DNA of 53,340 nt from Candidatus Methanoperedens sp. BLZ2 (GTDB lineage Archaea; Halobacteriota; Methanosarcinia; Methanosarcinales; Methanoperedenaceae). Every line of letters starts with the position of its first letter. The first letter of the stretch is position 1. The stretch is taken from positions 1 to 53,340 of the forward strand of contig NZ_NTMG01000042.1 of the NCBI RefSeq assembly GCF_002487355.1, written 5' to 3'. The notes below the pieces were generated by a model. It did not search any database and was not told the origin of the DNA. It saw nothing but the letters and a program-made list of their open reading frames with translations. Position numbers and translations under genes: made by a program. This document shows positions 16,248 to 25,804 of the stretch, in pieces.

Positions 16248-17177
16248 ATGCCAAAAATTACAATTATCGGTGCAGGAGCGGTTGGTTCGACTGCCGCGCA
16301 AAGAATAGCAGAAAAAGAACTCGGGGATGTAGTAATGACAGATATAGTTGAAGGGCTGCCCCAGGGTAAAGCTCTTGATATTCTGGAAGCTGGCCCACTT
16401 CTGGGTTATGATTCAAATATTATCGGAACTAACGATTATAAGGATATCGAGGGATCGGATGTGGTTGTCATTACTGCCGGAATAGCAAGAAAACCAGGCA
16501 TGACAAGGGAAGACTTATTGAAAATCAATACTAAAATAATAACCGATGTTTCAGAAAATATCAAACGTTATGCACCGGATTCTGTGGTTATCACTGTCAC
16601 TAACCCGCTTGATATAATGACTTATGTGTCCATGAAAACCACAGGTTTTGAACCACACAGGGTATTCGGTATGAGCGGTGTACTTGATTCGGGCAGGTTT
16701 GCCACATTTATTGCGCTTGAACTTGGCTGTTCGGTGCGGGATATTAAAGCGATGGTTCTGGGAGGGCACGGGGATACAATGGTGCCTCTTCCCAGGTTTA
16801 CAACCGTGTCAGGCGTCCCGATCACAGAGCTGATGCCGGAATCAACAATCAATCGGCTTGTTGACCGGACAATCAACGGGGGAGCTGAGATTGTTAATCT
16901 TCTCAAAACCGGGAGCGCATTCTATGCCCCATCCGCATCTGTGACAAATATGGTTGAAGCTGTTGTAAAGGATACAAAACGTATTCTCCCGGTATGCGCT
17001 TATTTAAGCGGAGAGTATGGCAAGAAAGACATATATCTTGGGGTTCCTGTCAAACTCGGAAAGATTGGTATTGAGGGGATACTTGAACTTGAACTGACTG
17101 CTGAAGAAAAAAAAGCCCTGGATAGATCTGCAGAAGCTGTAAAGTCAGGGATCGCATCTCTTAATTCTCTGAGTTAA
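16248..17177 (+). CDS. mdh: NAD(P)-dependent malate dehydrogenase
   Basis: 309 residues, typical LDH-like MDH. The Rossmann motif is G-A-G-A-V-G-S-T (7-14), the dinucleotide-specificity Asp is in M-T-D-I, and the catalytic and substrate residues are T-N-P-L-D (about 119-123), G-M-S-G-V-L-D-S-G-R and the catalytic His in G-G-H-G-D-T-M. It interconverts malate and oxaloacetate. It has a ribosome site (aggtga) 8 bases upstream. A TATA-like element for the next gene suggests it ends its own transcript. Confidence 0.93.
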   Translation: MPKITIIGAGAVGSTAAQRIAEKELGDVVMTDIVEGLPQGKALDILEAGPLLGYDSNIIGTNDYKDIEGSDVVVITAGIARKPGMTREDLLKINTKIITDVSENIKRYAPDSVVITVTNPLDIMTYVSMKTTGFEPHRVFGMSGVLDSGRFATFIALELGCSVRDIKAMVLGGHGDTMVPLPRFTTVSGVPITELMPESTINRLVDRTINGGAEIVNLLKTGSAFYAPSASVTNMVEAVVKDTKRILPVCAYLSGEYGKKDIYLGVPVKLGKIGIEGILELELTAEEKKALDRSAEAVKSGIASLNSLS

Positions 17178-17256
17178 TTTAATTATCTGGAAATAATCTA
17201 ACAAATATTGCCGCATTCATCAGTTATATTTTGATCCTGCAAGTTAAACACAAGAA

Positions 17257-17268
17257 TTATTTAAATAT
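17257..17268 (+). promoter_or_regulatory. TATA-like element upstream of the sulfite reductase gene
   Basis: TTATTTAAATAT is centred about 29 bases before the ATG at 17292, predicting a nearly leaderless transcript, although AAGGTGA lies just ahead of the ATG. Confidence 0.5.
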
Positions 17269-17291
17269 CAACCTGTATATCAAGGTGAACC

Positions 17292-18149
17292 ATGACATTA
17301 GAAAAACTCGACATATCGATCCTTAAAAAATCCGGTTATATGAAACAGAAGCAAAAAGACCTTTTCGTGGTCAGGCTTCGAATGCCCTGCGGCAATGTCA
17401 CTTCAGACCAGCTTTCAGGGATAAGCCGTCTTTCCCGGAAATACGGCACCGGATACATACATATCACAACCCGCCAGGGGATGCAGATCCCGAATGTGGA
17501 TATACATAACCTGGATGCGATAACAAAAGAACTCGAAGACAATGGGACGCCGCCAGGCTCCTGCGGTCCGCGGGTACGTAATATAATTTCATGCCCGGGG
17601 AATCTGGAATGCAATTACGGCATTATAGACACTTATGGTCTGGCAGGAATACTCGACAAGGAATTTTTTGGCGAGGATATGCCTGTTAAGATAAAATTCG
17701 CTGTAACAGGATGCCCGAACGCCTGTGCCAAGCCGCAGGAGAACGACCTCGGAGTAATGGGCATACTCAAGCCCTCTATTAATACCGATGCTTGTTCAGG
17801 GTGCGGGACATGCACGTTCATGTGCCCGGAAAAGGCTATAGTTTTAGAAGATGATAAGGCCAAGATCATCTGGGACAAGTGCAACCTGTGCGGCGCATGT
17901 GTTGGAACTTGCCCTTCTGATCTTATAAATGAGGAATGGAAAGGCTATAAGCTCTTTGTGGGCGGAAAGATCGGGAAATACCCCAAACTCGGAAAAGAAT
18001 TAACAGCCACAAAATCCGCCGAGGAAGCTGTGGCCATATTCAGGAGGATCATTAACTGGTCAAAGAAGAATACCAATATTGGTGAGCGGTTTGGAGACTG
18101 TCTGGAACGGGTGGGATTTGAGAAATTCAGTAAAGATATCTTAGGATAG
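17292..18149 (+). CDS. Small siroheme sulfite/nitrite reductase with two [4Fe-4S] ferredoxin clusters
   Basis: 285 residues. The siroheme/Fe-S binding motif is C-P-G-N-L-E-C (about 101-107) plus C-P-N-A-C, with the substrate-side T-T-R-Q-G motif near residue 60. A ferredoxin insert follows (C-S-G-C-G-T-C-x3-C-P and C-N-L-C-G-A-C-x3-C-P, about 168-215). It is the compact group seen in methanogens, about half the size of CysI. It is followed 9 bases later by cysH, so it probably reduces sulfite to sulfide in assimilation. Confidence 0.85.
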   Translation: MTLEKLDISILKKSGYMKQKQKDLFVVRLRMPCGNVTSDQLSGISRLSRKYGTGYIHITTRQGMQIPNVDIHNLDAITKELEDNGTPPGSCGPRVRNIISCPGNLECNYGIIDTYGLAGILDKEFFGEDMPVKIKFAVTGCPNACAKPQENDLGVMGILKPSINTDACSGCGTCTFMCPEKAIVLEDDKAKIIWDKCNLCGACVGTCPSDLINEEWKGYKLFVGGKIGKYPKLGKELTATKSAEEAVAIFRRIINWSKKNTNIGERFGDCLERVGFEKFSKDILG

Positions 18150-18158
18150 TGAAAAAAA

Positions 18159-18878
18159 ATGTCAGAACAACTTAACATTGAAAAATCAGCAAAAGATTAT
18201 GAGAATAAGACGCCCCAGGAAATCCTGGAGCTTGCGCTTAATAATTTTAAAAACATTGCAATATCCTTTAGCGGCGCTGAGGATGTTGTATTGATCGACA
18301 TGGCAAAAAAGATCAGTAATGATTTCAGGGTCTTTTCGCTTGATACAGGGCGACTTCATCCAGAGACATACCAGTTCATCGAAGAGGTCAGAAAGACCTA
18401 TAATATCCCGATCGAAGTGTTTTTCGCAAACCGCGATGCAACTGAAAAGCTGGTGAAAGAAAAAGGATTGTTTTCATTTTACCGGGATGGTCACAAGGAA
18501 TGCTGCGATGCAAGAAAGGTTGATCCGTTAAAGCGCGCCCTCAATACAGTGGATGCGTGGATAACAGGACAGCGAAAAGACCAGAGTCCTGGAACGAGAG
18601 CAAATGTTCCTGTCATACAGAAAGACCCCACCTTCGGGACTGGCAACCTGGTAAAATTCAATCCTATTGCAAACTGGACTTCAAAGCAGGTCTGGGATTA
18701 TATTAGAGAGAATAATGTTCCTTATAATAAGTTGCATGAAAAAGGGTTTGTAAGTATCGGATGCGAACCATGCACGAAACCTGTGCTTCCGGGCCAGCAT
18801 GAACGCGAAGGGCGCTGGTGGTGGGAAGATGCAACGAAGAAGGAATGCGGGCTGCATGCGGGAAATGTGAAAAGGTAG
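18159..18878 (+). CDS. cysH: Adenylyl-sulfate (APS/PAPS) reductase CysH
   Basis: 239 residues. It reduces APS or PAPS to sulfite. Motifs are [10 protein letters not shown] (about 35-44), the S-L-D-T-G-R loop, a C-C-D pair (about 112-113) and C-E-P-C (about 203-206); the two Cys pairs bind a [4Fe-4S] cluster, which marks the APS-reducing type. The PAPS-type C-terminal E-C-G-(L/I)-H is also present. It lies in an operon with the sulfite reductase; Sat lies beyond the toxin-antitoxin pair. Confidence 0.9.
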   Translation: MSEQLNIEKSAKDYENKTPQEILELALNNFKNIAISFSGAEDVVLIDMAKKISNDFRVFSLDTGRLHPETYQFIEEVRKTYNIPIEVFFANRDATEKLVKEKGLFSFYRDGHKECCDARKVDPLKRALNTVDAWITGQRKDQSPGTRANVPVIQKDPTFGTGNLVKFNPIANWTSKQVWDYIRENNVPYNKLHEKGFVSIGCEPCTKPVLPGQHEREGRWWWEDATKKECGLHAGNVKR

Positions 18879-18892
18879 TCCGGATTGGGCAT

Positions 18893-19312
18893 TCAATCTG
18901 GAATTTCACGCAGGGTTAAAACCTCAATTTCCTTCACATCACCAAGTCTCTCATCATTAGTCACGAAGACATCCCCTTTTTTTGTGATTACGGATGCCAG
19001 CTGGATCGCATCGGGTGTTTTTATCCCATATTTTGCCCGAAGCTGCGCCGCTTTTATTGAGACCGGTTCATCTATTGCCACCATATCAAGCTGAGCTTGC
19101 AGGATTGTTTTATACTGCTCAACGAGATCGAATCTTTTTTCTCTGAGAGGTTTTACAAGCAATTCAAGGAGTGTCACATAAGAGGTTATGCCTGTGGCTT
19201 TCCCCTCAGCGATCCTGTCTATCAGCGGTTCGATTTTCCTGAGGTAAAAAGGATGTTCCTCGATGTAATAGATGAGCACATTGGTATCAAGTCCTATCCG
19301 TTTATATTTCAC
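18893..19312 (-). CDS. vapC: PIN-domain toxin VapC
   Basis: 139 residues. It is a PIN ribonuclease with the acidic catalytic residues Asp9 (L-D-T-N-V), Glu in L-L-E-L, Asp in T-P-D-A (about 95) and Asp in T-N-D (about 117). The start overlaps the antitoxin gene by 4 bases. The pair lies antisense inside the sulfate assimilation genes. Confidence 0.88.
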   Translation of the reverse strand: MKYKRIGLDTNVLIYYIEEHPFYLRKIEPLIDRIAEGKATGITSYVTLLELLVKPLREKRFDLVEQYKTILQAQLDMVAIDEPVSIKAAQLRAKYGIKTPDAIQLASVITKKGDVFVTNDERLGDVKEIEVLTLREIPD

Positions 19313-19548
19313 CAGCTCTCCCGCTCCTTTTTGATATAATCTTCGACATCAATATCTTTCCATATTTCCTTGCCAAGACCTTTTAAATCCTTAAGCGATA
19401 ACCGGGTTTTGTTCTCAGTTTTTTTCATTACTATCTCATCATCTTTCTCATAGACCTGCAATACATCCCCTTTTGATATTCCAAGAAGCTCACGTATGTC
19501 CTTGGGTATCACCACCTGGAACTTATGGCTTACTTTTGTTAAAGGCAT
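19309..19548 (-). CDS. vapB: AbrB/SpoVT-type antitoxin VapB
   Basis: 79 residues. The N-terminal swapped-hairpin AbrB domain is S-H-K-F-Q-V-V-I-P-K-D-I-R-E-L-L-G-I (7-24), followed by a C-terminal toxin-binding tail rich in charged residues. It neutralises VapC and probably autoregulates the pair. Confidence 0.88.
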   Translation of the reverse strand: MPLTKVSHKFQVVIPKDIRELLGISKGDVLQVYEKDDEIVMKKTENKTRLSLKDLKGLGKEIWKDIDVEDYIKKERESW

Positions 19549-19649
19549 AGTTGTACTGTATGGTTGTACTGGTATTTTAGCCTAACCAAAGTCCTTCACA
19601 AACAATTATTACACCGCAACCCCATTAAAGCCCAAAATCTGGGATTACA

Positions 19650-20786
19650 ATGACACAAATAAAACCTCACGGCGGAAAATTAATCAACCGCACCTTAACC
19701 GAACAAAAACGAAACAAGATCATAGACCAGGCTTCTGAATATCAGGGCGTCCCTGTAAGCGTTGACCTGATGAAGGATATTGAAAATATCGCTTCCGGAC
19801 TATTCAGCCCTCTTGAAGGCTTTAATGGCCGGGAAGATTACGAGAGCATTCTCTACAACAAACGGCTCTCCAACGGCCTTCCATGGACGCTTCCGATTGT
19901 TCTTGACACCGATAACAGGGATATAAAAGAAGGAGATGAAATTCTCCTCAAAAATGATGCAAATCTCGTAGCTGTAATGCAGGTCGAAGAAATCTACAAT
20001 TACGATAAAAGAGCATTTGCAGAGCAGGTGTTTGGGACAAATGACGCCGCCCATCCGGGTGTGGCAAAGACCTATTCCATGAAGGACACCCTGCTTGGCG
20101 GAAAGATCAGCTTGATAAACGAATCAGAAACCCCTTATTTCAAATATGCGATGAAACCCGCCGAAACCAGGAATCTCTTTAAGGAAAAAGGCTGGGAAAA
20201 AGTAGTAGGGTTCCAGACAAGGAATGTTGCGCATCTTGGCCATGAATACCTCCAGAAATCAGCGCTTACGATGGTTGACGGCCTTTTCATAAATCCTGTC
20301 ATTGGCAAGAAGAAAAAAGGCGATTTTAAAGATGACGTGATCCTTGAAAGCTACGAAGTCCTGATCGATAATTATTATCCCAAGGACAGGGTCGTTCTTG
20401 GCATTTTCCAGACAGAGATGCGCTATGCAGGCCCCCGCGAAGCCATATTCCATGCTATCGTGAGAAAGAATTACGGCTGCACCCATTTCATCATCGGCAG
20501 AGATCATGCGGGTGTGGGAAGCTACTATCATCCTTTTGCTGCGCAGGAGATATTCAAGGAGTTCCCTGATATTGGTATTGAGCCGATGTTCTTCATGTCG
20601 TTCTTCTATTGCAACAAGTGCGGCGGCATATCCAACGACAAGGTCTGTCCCCATGCGGACAGGGTGGATTTTAGCGGCACAAAGATGAGGCAGATGATCG
20701 AAGCGGGTAAGAGGCCGCCAGCAGATTCCATGAGGCCGGAAGTTGCTGATGTGATATTGAAGTCAGGGAAGCCGTTTGTGGAATAA
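19650..20786 (+). CDS. sat: Sulfate adenylyltransferase (ATP sulfurylase)
   Basis: 378 residues, archaeal/dissimilatory-type Sat. It forms APS from ATP and sulfate. Nucleotide motifs are Q-T-R-N-V-A-H-L-G-H-E (about 188-198; the usual Pro after QTRN is Val), G-R-D-H-A-G (about 283) and F-S-G-T-K-M-R. A zinc-binding C-N-K-C ... C-P-H lies near residue 325. With CysH and the sulfite reductase it completes sulfate-to-sulfide assimilation except APS kinase, which the APS-type CysH does not need. Confidence 0.92.
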   Translation: MTQIKPHGGKLINRTLTEQKRNKIIDQASEYQGVPVSVDLMKDIENIASGLFSPLEGFNGREDYESILYNKRLSNGLPWTLPIVLDTDNRDIKEGDEILLKNDANLVAVMQVEEIYNYDKRAFAEQVFGTNDAAHPGVAKTYSMKDTLLGGKISLINESETPYFKYAMKPAETRNLFKEKGWEKVVGFQTRNVAHLGHEYLQKSALTMVDGLFINPVIGKKKKGDFKDDVILESYEVLIDNYYPKDRVVLGIFQTEMRYAGPREAIFHAIVRKNYGCTHFIIGRDHAGVGSYYHPFAAQEIFKEFPDIGIEPMFFMSFFYCNKCGGISNDKVCPHADRVDFSGTKMRQMIEAGKRPPADSMRPEVADVILKSGKPFVE

Positions 20787-20953
20787 GTTAGAAATATACG
20801 GTTTGAAGTTGTTATTGCCCCGGGTCACTTGCAGATATATCCATCTTTTTGTACTTTTTCAAAAACAGTATCGTTAATATTTAGAAAACATTAAAAGCAA
20901 TAAGATAATTTAAGAGAAAGATTTATCGATATTTTGAACGGAAAGGACAAACA

Positions 20954-22765
20954 ATGGTTCAGAGGGAAACAATCACTGGAATTATAAAAGCACTGGGTCT
21001 GGTTTTCGGTGATATAGGAACAAGCCCGATCTATACAATTACTGTTATTTTTCTCCTGACTTCTAAAACACAATCCCATGTTATGGGAATTCTTTCATTG
21101 ATATTCTGGACACTTATCATAATAGTGACAGTGGAATATACATGGCTTGCCATGAGCCTTGGGCAAAAAGGTGAAGGGGGGACAATTGTCCTGAGGGAGA
21201 TACTTGTACCTCTGTTAAAGACAGGAAGAAAAGTATCATTTGTCTCGCTCCTTTCCATTATCGGTATATCTCTCATTTTCGGAGACGGTGTGATCACGCC
21301 AGCGATAAGCATACTCAGTGCCGTTGAAGGCATGGAATTAATTCCCGGGCTTGAAGAAATAAGCCAGAGAACTATTGTTATCATCGCAGCAATAATCGCA
21401 ATTGCCCTTTTTGCAATACAGAAAAAGGGAACCGAAAAAGTTTCATTTGCTTTCGGGCCTATCATGGTCTTATGGTTTTCCGCGCTCGCTCTTTCCGGTT
21501 TGATTTCCATAATCAATGTTCCCTCAATTTTGCTTGCAGTTAATCCATATCATGCAATAAATTTTCTCCTGGAAAACCGGATCGAGGGATTCTTTCTGCT
21601 TTCCCAGGTCATCCTCTGCGCAACAGGCGGTGAGGCTCTATTTGCAGATATGGGACAATTGGGCAAGCTTCCCATAATCAGGGCATGGCATCTGGTATTT
21701 ATTGCTCTTTCGTTGAATTACCTGGGCCAGGGAGCCTATATCATCCAGCATCCCGAAACAACAAACGTTCTTTTTGAGATGGTTCTCCGGCAGGCGCAAA
21801 TTCTTTACATTCCATTTCTCATACTTAGTATTTTTGCAACGATAATAGCTTCCCAAGCCATGATCAGCGGGATGTTCTCCATAGTATATCAGGGGATTAC
21901 GACCCGTGTTTTACCTATGCTTAAAGTTGATTATACTTCAACAAAACTACAGTCGCAGATATACATCGACTCAGCAAATTGGTTTTTACTTTTCTCGGTT
22001 CTGTTCATCATGTTCGTGTTCAGGAAATCCGAATACCTTGCGGAGGCATATGGTCTTGCGGTCACCGGAACAATGGCGCTTACGGGAATAATGATGAGCT
22101 GGATATTTTATTTGAAAAATGAACGGTCAAAATTCATTTTATCATTGCTTGTGACATTTGTGGATATTGTTTATCTCACTTCAAGCCTGCACAAGATACC
22201 ATATGGAGGCTACTGGTCCATAATCCTGGCTTTAGTACCTTTCAGTATAATATTGATTTATACCAATGGGCAGAAAAGGCTTGCTGAAGCGCTCTCGCCT
22301 TTGAACCTGGATGTTTTTCTTGAAGAATATACTAAACTATATAATAATATAAATAAAATCAGCGGGACAGCTCTATTTTTTGCAAGAGATATCAAAAAGA
22401 TGCCTCCTTATATTGGCAATACAATGTTCAATAATAATATAATTTATGAGGATAATATAATTGTTTCCCTTATAAAAACAGAGAATCCATATGAGATTTC
22501 CGGTTCATTTAAGAGCCAGCTTGCAGATGGGCTAAGAGTATTTGAGATTTATATGGGATATATGGAAGTAGTAGATGTTGAACAGATTTTGAGAGAAAAC
22601 GGGATAGATGAAAAAACGATTTTTTACGGCCTTGAGGACATTGTTTCGGACAATGTTATCTGGAGAGTCTATTCTATAATTAAAAAGCTTACTCCGGCGT
22701 TTGTCCAATTTTATAAACTTCCGCCTCACAAGCTTCACGGTGTTATCTCAAGGATAGAGATGTAA
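20954..22765 (+). CDS. kup: Kup-family low-affinity potassium transporter
   Basis: 603 residues, normal for Kup. It starts with A-L-G-L-V-F-G-D-I-G-T-S-P-I-Y (about 12-26), the family signature, and has about 12 membrane spans including G-D-G-V-I-T-P-A-I-S, then a soluble C-terminal domain of about 150 residues. It imports K+ with H+. The upstream 167 bases are AT-rich and presumably carry its promoter. Confidence 0.92.
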   Translation: MVQRETITGIIKALGLVFGDIGTSPIYTITVIFLLTSKTQSHVMGILSLIFWTLIIIVTVEYTWLAMSLGQKGEGGTIVLREILVPLLKTGRKVSFVSLLSIIGISLIFGDGVITPAISILSAVEGMELIPGLEEISQRTIVIIAAIIAIALFAIQKKGTEKVSFAFGPIMVLWFSALALSGLISIINVPSILLAVNPYHAINFLLENRIEGFFLLSQVILCATGGEALFADMGQLGKLPIIRAWHLVFIALSLNYLGQGAYIIQHPETTNVLFEMVLRQAQILYIPFLILSIFATIIASQAMISGMFSIVYQGITTRVLPMLKVDYTSTKLQSQIYIDSANWFLLFSVLFIMFVFRKSEYLAEAYGLAVTGTMALTGIMMSWIFYLKNERSKFILSLLVTFVDIVYLTSSLHKIPYGGYWSIILALVPFSIILIYTNGQKRLAEALSPLNLDVFLEEYTKLYNNINKISGTALFFARDIKKMPPYIGNTMFNNNIIYEDNIIVSLIKTENPYEISGSFKSQLADGLRVFEIYMGYMEVVDVEQILRENGIDEKTIFYGLEDIVSDNVIWRVYSIIKKLTPAFVQFYKLPPHKLHGVISRIEM

Positions 22766-22802
22766 AATATATTTTGTCATTATAAAAATGATGCTCATAA
22801 GG

Positions 22803-22812
22803 TTTAAATATA
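22803..22812 (+). promoter_or_regulatory. TATA-like element upstream of the DUF11-type surface protein
   Basis: TTTAAATATA is centred about 30 bases before the ATG at 22837. It predicts a transcript start near 22833, that is a nearly leaderless mRNA. Confidence 0.5.
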
Positions 22813-22836
22813 ATCGTATTATATACAGTTTTGCAG

Positions 22837-24009
22837 ATGATCCCGAACCGGAAAAAAAAGCATAACTTGATGAATAAATTCTCTTTTCTATTATTATTCT
22901 TGTTTATATCTTCAATACCTGTTGATGCTCTCAAAAACGAGTCCTTTTTCCTTGAAAACAACACCGGATTAGATTTCATGACAGGATATTATAAAATTGA
23001 GATAATCGAGATCAGTAAACCCGGAGATATGCCTTTCGTTAAGGTTAACCTGATTACAGGCGGATTGACAAAATTATATTATTTACGGGAAAATGAAGAC
23101 CCCTCTATCAATACTGAGCCTTTTAATAAGATCAATCTCAATTCATCTTTTATTACCACAACAGTGGCAAAAATTTCAGTGGAATACCCTGATAATTGGG
23201 GGAGTCCCATAAAATATAATATTGAAATACCCGTGGTTGCCGAGAAAATACCAGAAATCGTGTTAACAAAATCAGTCGATAAAACAACACTGAATAAAGG
23301 TGATGTTGTTGAATTTAAATTGATATTGGAAAACACAGGTAATGGGACGGCTTACAATCTTACCATGGAAGACAGGTTCCCACCAGGATTTACAAGCGCA
23401 CCGGGTTCAAGATTCCCGCCCTTGGTACAGGGTGAACTTAAAGCTGGCGAACGCCTTGAGCTTTTGTTCGCCCTGAAGGCAGTGGAACCTGGCTCATATA
23501 ATATTGAACCCACCATTGTCAAGTATAGTTCAAAAAGTGCACAATCTAATCCTGTTTCTTTAACTGTTCTTGAGGATAAAAAAGAAAAATCCAGTCTTGT
23601 TACAGTTATTACACTCGATAAAGTTAATATATTCGCAGGCGAGCCAATAAAAGCTATTGTGAAAATTACAAACAAAGGCAATGTATCTGCTGAATCAATC
23701 CTTATAAAAGGAACCGTTCCGAAAGGAATGGAAGTAATTGAAGGAGACTTAAGACAGGCATATACAAAAATAGAGCCGGATGAATCTGAAGAATATTCAG
23801 CTACCCTGAAAGCAGTTGAAAGTGGAAATTATTCTATTCAATTAAAAACCAGTTATTCTGATGATATGACAGGTTCCTCTGCTAATTCCGATACTATTAT
23901 TGTGACAGGAAAAGAAAAAAATTATCTGTATATCCTTATTCCCGTGATAATGATCATAGTTGGAATAGTGTTATTTATCATGAAGAGACATAGGGAGTAC
24001 AGGTTCTAG
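22837..24009 (+). CDS. Surface protein with two DUF11/CARDB-like domains and a C-terminal anchor
   Basis: 390 residues from the ATG at 22837 (TTG at 22831 and ATG at 22870 are alternatives). A signal peptide spans about 14-32. Two Ig-like domains follow, each with the pattern N-x-G-x-V/P ... F-K-L/A-I-V-K-I-x-N-x-G-N (about 150-245 and 255-350), then one membrane helix at about 364-382 and a short basic tail. The CetZ-like gene starts 7 bases later, so the exposed anchor protein and the cytoskeletal protein are likely co-expressed. Confidence 0.7.
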   Translation: MIPNRKKKHNLMNKFSFLLLFLFISSIPVDALKNESFFLENNTGLDFMTGYYKIEIIEISKPGDMPFVKVNLITGGLTKLYYLRENEDPSINTEPFNKINLNSSFITTTVAKISVEYPDNWGSPIKYNIEIPVVAEKIPEIVLTKSVDKTTLNKGDVVEFKLILENTGNGTAYNLTMEDRFPPGFTSAPGSRFPPLVQGELKAGERLELLFALKAVEPGSYNIEPTIVKYSSKSAQSNPVSLTVLEDKKEKSSLVTVITLDKVNIFAGEPIKAIVKITNKGNVSAESILIKGTVPKGMEVIEGDLRQAYTKIEPDESEEYSATLKAVESGNYSIQLKTSYSDDMTGSSANSDTIIVTGKEKNYLYILIPVIMIIVGIVLFIMKRHREYRF

Positions 24010-24016
24010 AGGAAAT

Positions 24017-25114
24017 ATGCTGAATGTACTTATTATCGGAGTTGGACAATGCGGTAACAGGATACTTGATTCCATTAACAGGGAAGCGTTTGGGGGAAGT
24101 TCCCTTGCAAAATATTATGGAACCCAGAAATTCAAAAGCCACGTTGAAACTATCGCTATTAATACTGCCATAAATGACCTTAAAGAATTGAAGCATACGA
24201 AAGCCAAAGACAGGATCCAGGTGCCGCATCTGCACGGGGTTGGAGCTAACAGGAATGTCGGAAAACAGACTTTTGAGGAAAATAAAGAACTGCTGCTTCG
24301 GGTTATCGAGGAGCGCGGCGATTTTGATGTTGCATTTGTTATGGCCTCGTCATCAGGCGGGACAGGTTCGTCTTTTGCGCCCCTTTTAATAAATGCAATG
24401 AAAGAACGATATAAATACAATGTATATGGGATAATTGTGCTTCCCTTCAGGGAAGAGGGTTCTATATACCTGCAAAATTCCATCTTTTGCGTAAAAGAAA
24501 TAATGGATGGGAATTGTGATGGTACAATAATTGTAGATAACCAATATTTGAAACATCTCGGAAAGGATATAAAAAACGCTTATGATGAAATAAATTCTAC
24601 TGTTGCAAAAAGATTTCTCTTTCTGTTAAAGGCTCTTGACAGTGAAATGATGATGGTGACCGATCTTGGGGATTTTAAAACTGTTATGTCCGGCGGAACA
24701 AAGCTTGCAACGATGGGTTTTGGTATCGGGGATAGAAATATGCCTGTAAAAGGTGTTATCCAGCACAGTATTTCACAGGCAGGTCTGCTTTTTAAGCTTG
24801 ATCCTTATAAGGAATCAAACCGGGCGATGATAATAATTGAAGGAGATCAGAAATATCTGAATATTAATGATATCACAAGTGAGGTTGAGAAGTTATCTGC
24901 CGAAATAGGGCAGATCTTCAAAGGTATTCTTTTACGGGAGGGCCAAATGCCAAAAGTGCTGACCTTGCTTTCGATAAGTTCTTCTTCTGAGCTTGACAGG
25001 TTATTTGAAATAGGTATTGATGCAGTGCATAAAGAACGGGAGAGAAAGGAGCAGACAACAGGATTGAACCGGGAAATAAAGAGCAGGCTTGAAGGATTGG
25101 AACCCCAGTATTAA
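24017..25114 (+). CDS. Tubulin/FtsZ superfamily protein, CetZ-like
   Basis: 365 residues. The N-terminal G-V-G-Q-C-G-N-R (7-14) is the tubulin/CetZ form of the first nucleotide loop, and the T4 signature is S-S-S-G-G-T-G-S-S (about 111-119). The C-terminal half is shorter than in FtsZ. CetZ proteins polymerise with GTP and control archaeal cell shape and motility. Differences in the C-terminal half mean it could be another FtsZ-related group. It is preceded by an anchor protein and followed by a ferredoxin gene. Confidence 0.8.
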   Translation: MLNVLIIGVGQCGNRILDSINREAFGGSSLAKYYGTQKFKSHVETIAINTAINDLKELKHTKAKDRIQVPHLHGVGANRNVGKQTFEENKELLLRVIEERGDFDVAFVMASSSGGTGSSFAPLLINAMKERYKYNVYGIIVLPFREEGSIYLQNSIFCVKEIMDGNCDGTIIVDNQYLKHLGKDIKNAYDEINSTVAKRFLFLLKALDSEMMMVTDLGDFKTVMSGGTKLATMGFGIGDRNMPVKGVIQHSISQAGLLFKLDPYKESNRAMIIIEGDQKYLNINDITSEVEKLSAEIGQIFKGILLREGQMPKVLTLLSISSSSELDRLFEIGIDAVHKERERKEQTTGLNREIKSRLEGLEPQY

Positions 25115-25152
25115 TCGAAATATTCATATCACTATAAGAGGTATCCTACATC

Positions 25153-25389
25153 ATGGCAAAGGACAAGAAATTAATGCAATCTGATATTTGCAACGGATGT
25201 GGAATATGCGTATCGGTCTGCCCGCAAAATATAAAACTTTCAAAAGCGGATGATTTTGATGTAAATAAGGCAAAGCTTGCGATCTCAGTGACAATGGGCG
25301 CAGCAGTGATCGATCAGAATGTGTGTATCGCCTGCGGCATATGCACCCGCAACTGCCCGGTATCGTCGTTGACGATCGTTCCGGCTTAG
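25153..25389 (+). CDS. 2[4Fe-4S] ferredoxin
   Basis: 78 residues with two clusters: C-N-G-C-G-I-C-x3-C-P (about 13-23) and C-I-A-C-G-I-C-x3-C-P (about 58-68). The 35-residue spacing between clusters is longer than in clostridial ferredoxin and resembles the delta-subunit type of oxidoreductases. It is an electron carrier; its partner is unknown. Confidence 0.85.
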   Translation: MAKDKKLMQSDICNGCGICVSVCPQNIKLSKADDFDVNKAKLAISVTMGAAVIDQNVCIACGICTRNCPVSSLTIVPA

Positions 25390-25618
25390 GTTTAATTAGA
25401 TAAAACGCAGGTAAACACAAATATGAGGCAACAAATCTGCGTTTATCTGCGTCCCGATTACCCTTCGGGAGCGGGAATCCACGTATGCCCCGAAGGCATA
25501 CGTGTCTGCGCCTTTCCGAGGCGCGACTCGGAATCTGCGGTTATTTTTTTCAAAATATTGCTATCCTTTTTTTCTGTAATCCCTGAGCACTGTATTTTTG
25601 ATAAATATTTCAGAAATC

Positions 25619-25646
25619 CTTTGCGCTCTTTGCGTGCTTTGCGGTG
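25619..25646. repeat. Dispersed CTTTGCG-type repeat
   Basis: CTTTGCGCTCTTTGCG followed by CTTTGCGGTG, sharing both words with the copy at 9440-9458. Confidence 0.5.
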
Positions 25647-25740
25647 TTTGATATTAGATAATAATAACGAACTAATGCGAACCCGAACGAACTCCGGTAT
25701 TGGTTTGTTCAAATTAATTAAATTAGACATAGATAATCAA

Positions 25741-25804
25741 CCACAGAGCACACAGAGAGCACAGAGCGTACCAGTTTTCTCTGTGTCCTCTGCGCTCTCT
25801 GTGG
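25741..25804. repeat. Inverted repeat of CACAGAG words, T-tract at the right end
   Basis: Arms 25741-25766 and 25779-25804 pair at 21 of 26 positions around a 12-base loop; six T follow. It may act as a terminator or be a mobile palindromic repeat. Confidence 0.6.
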
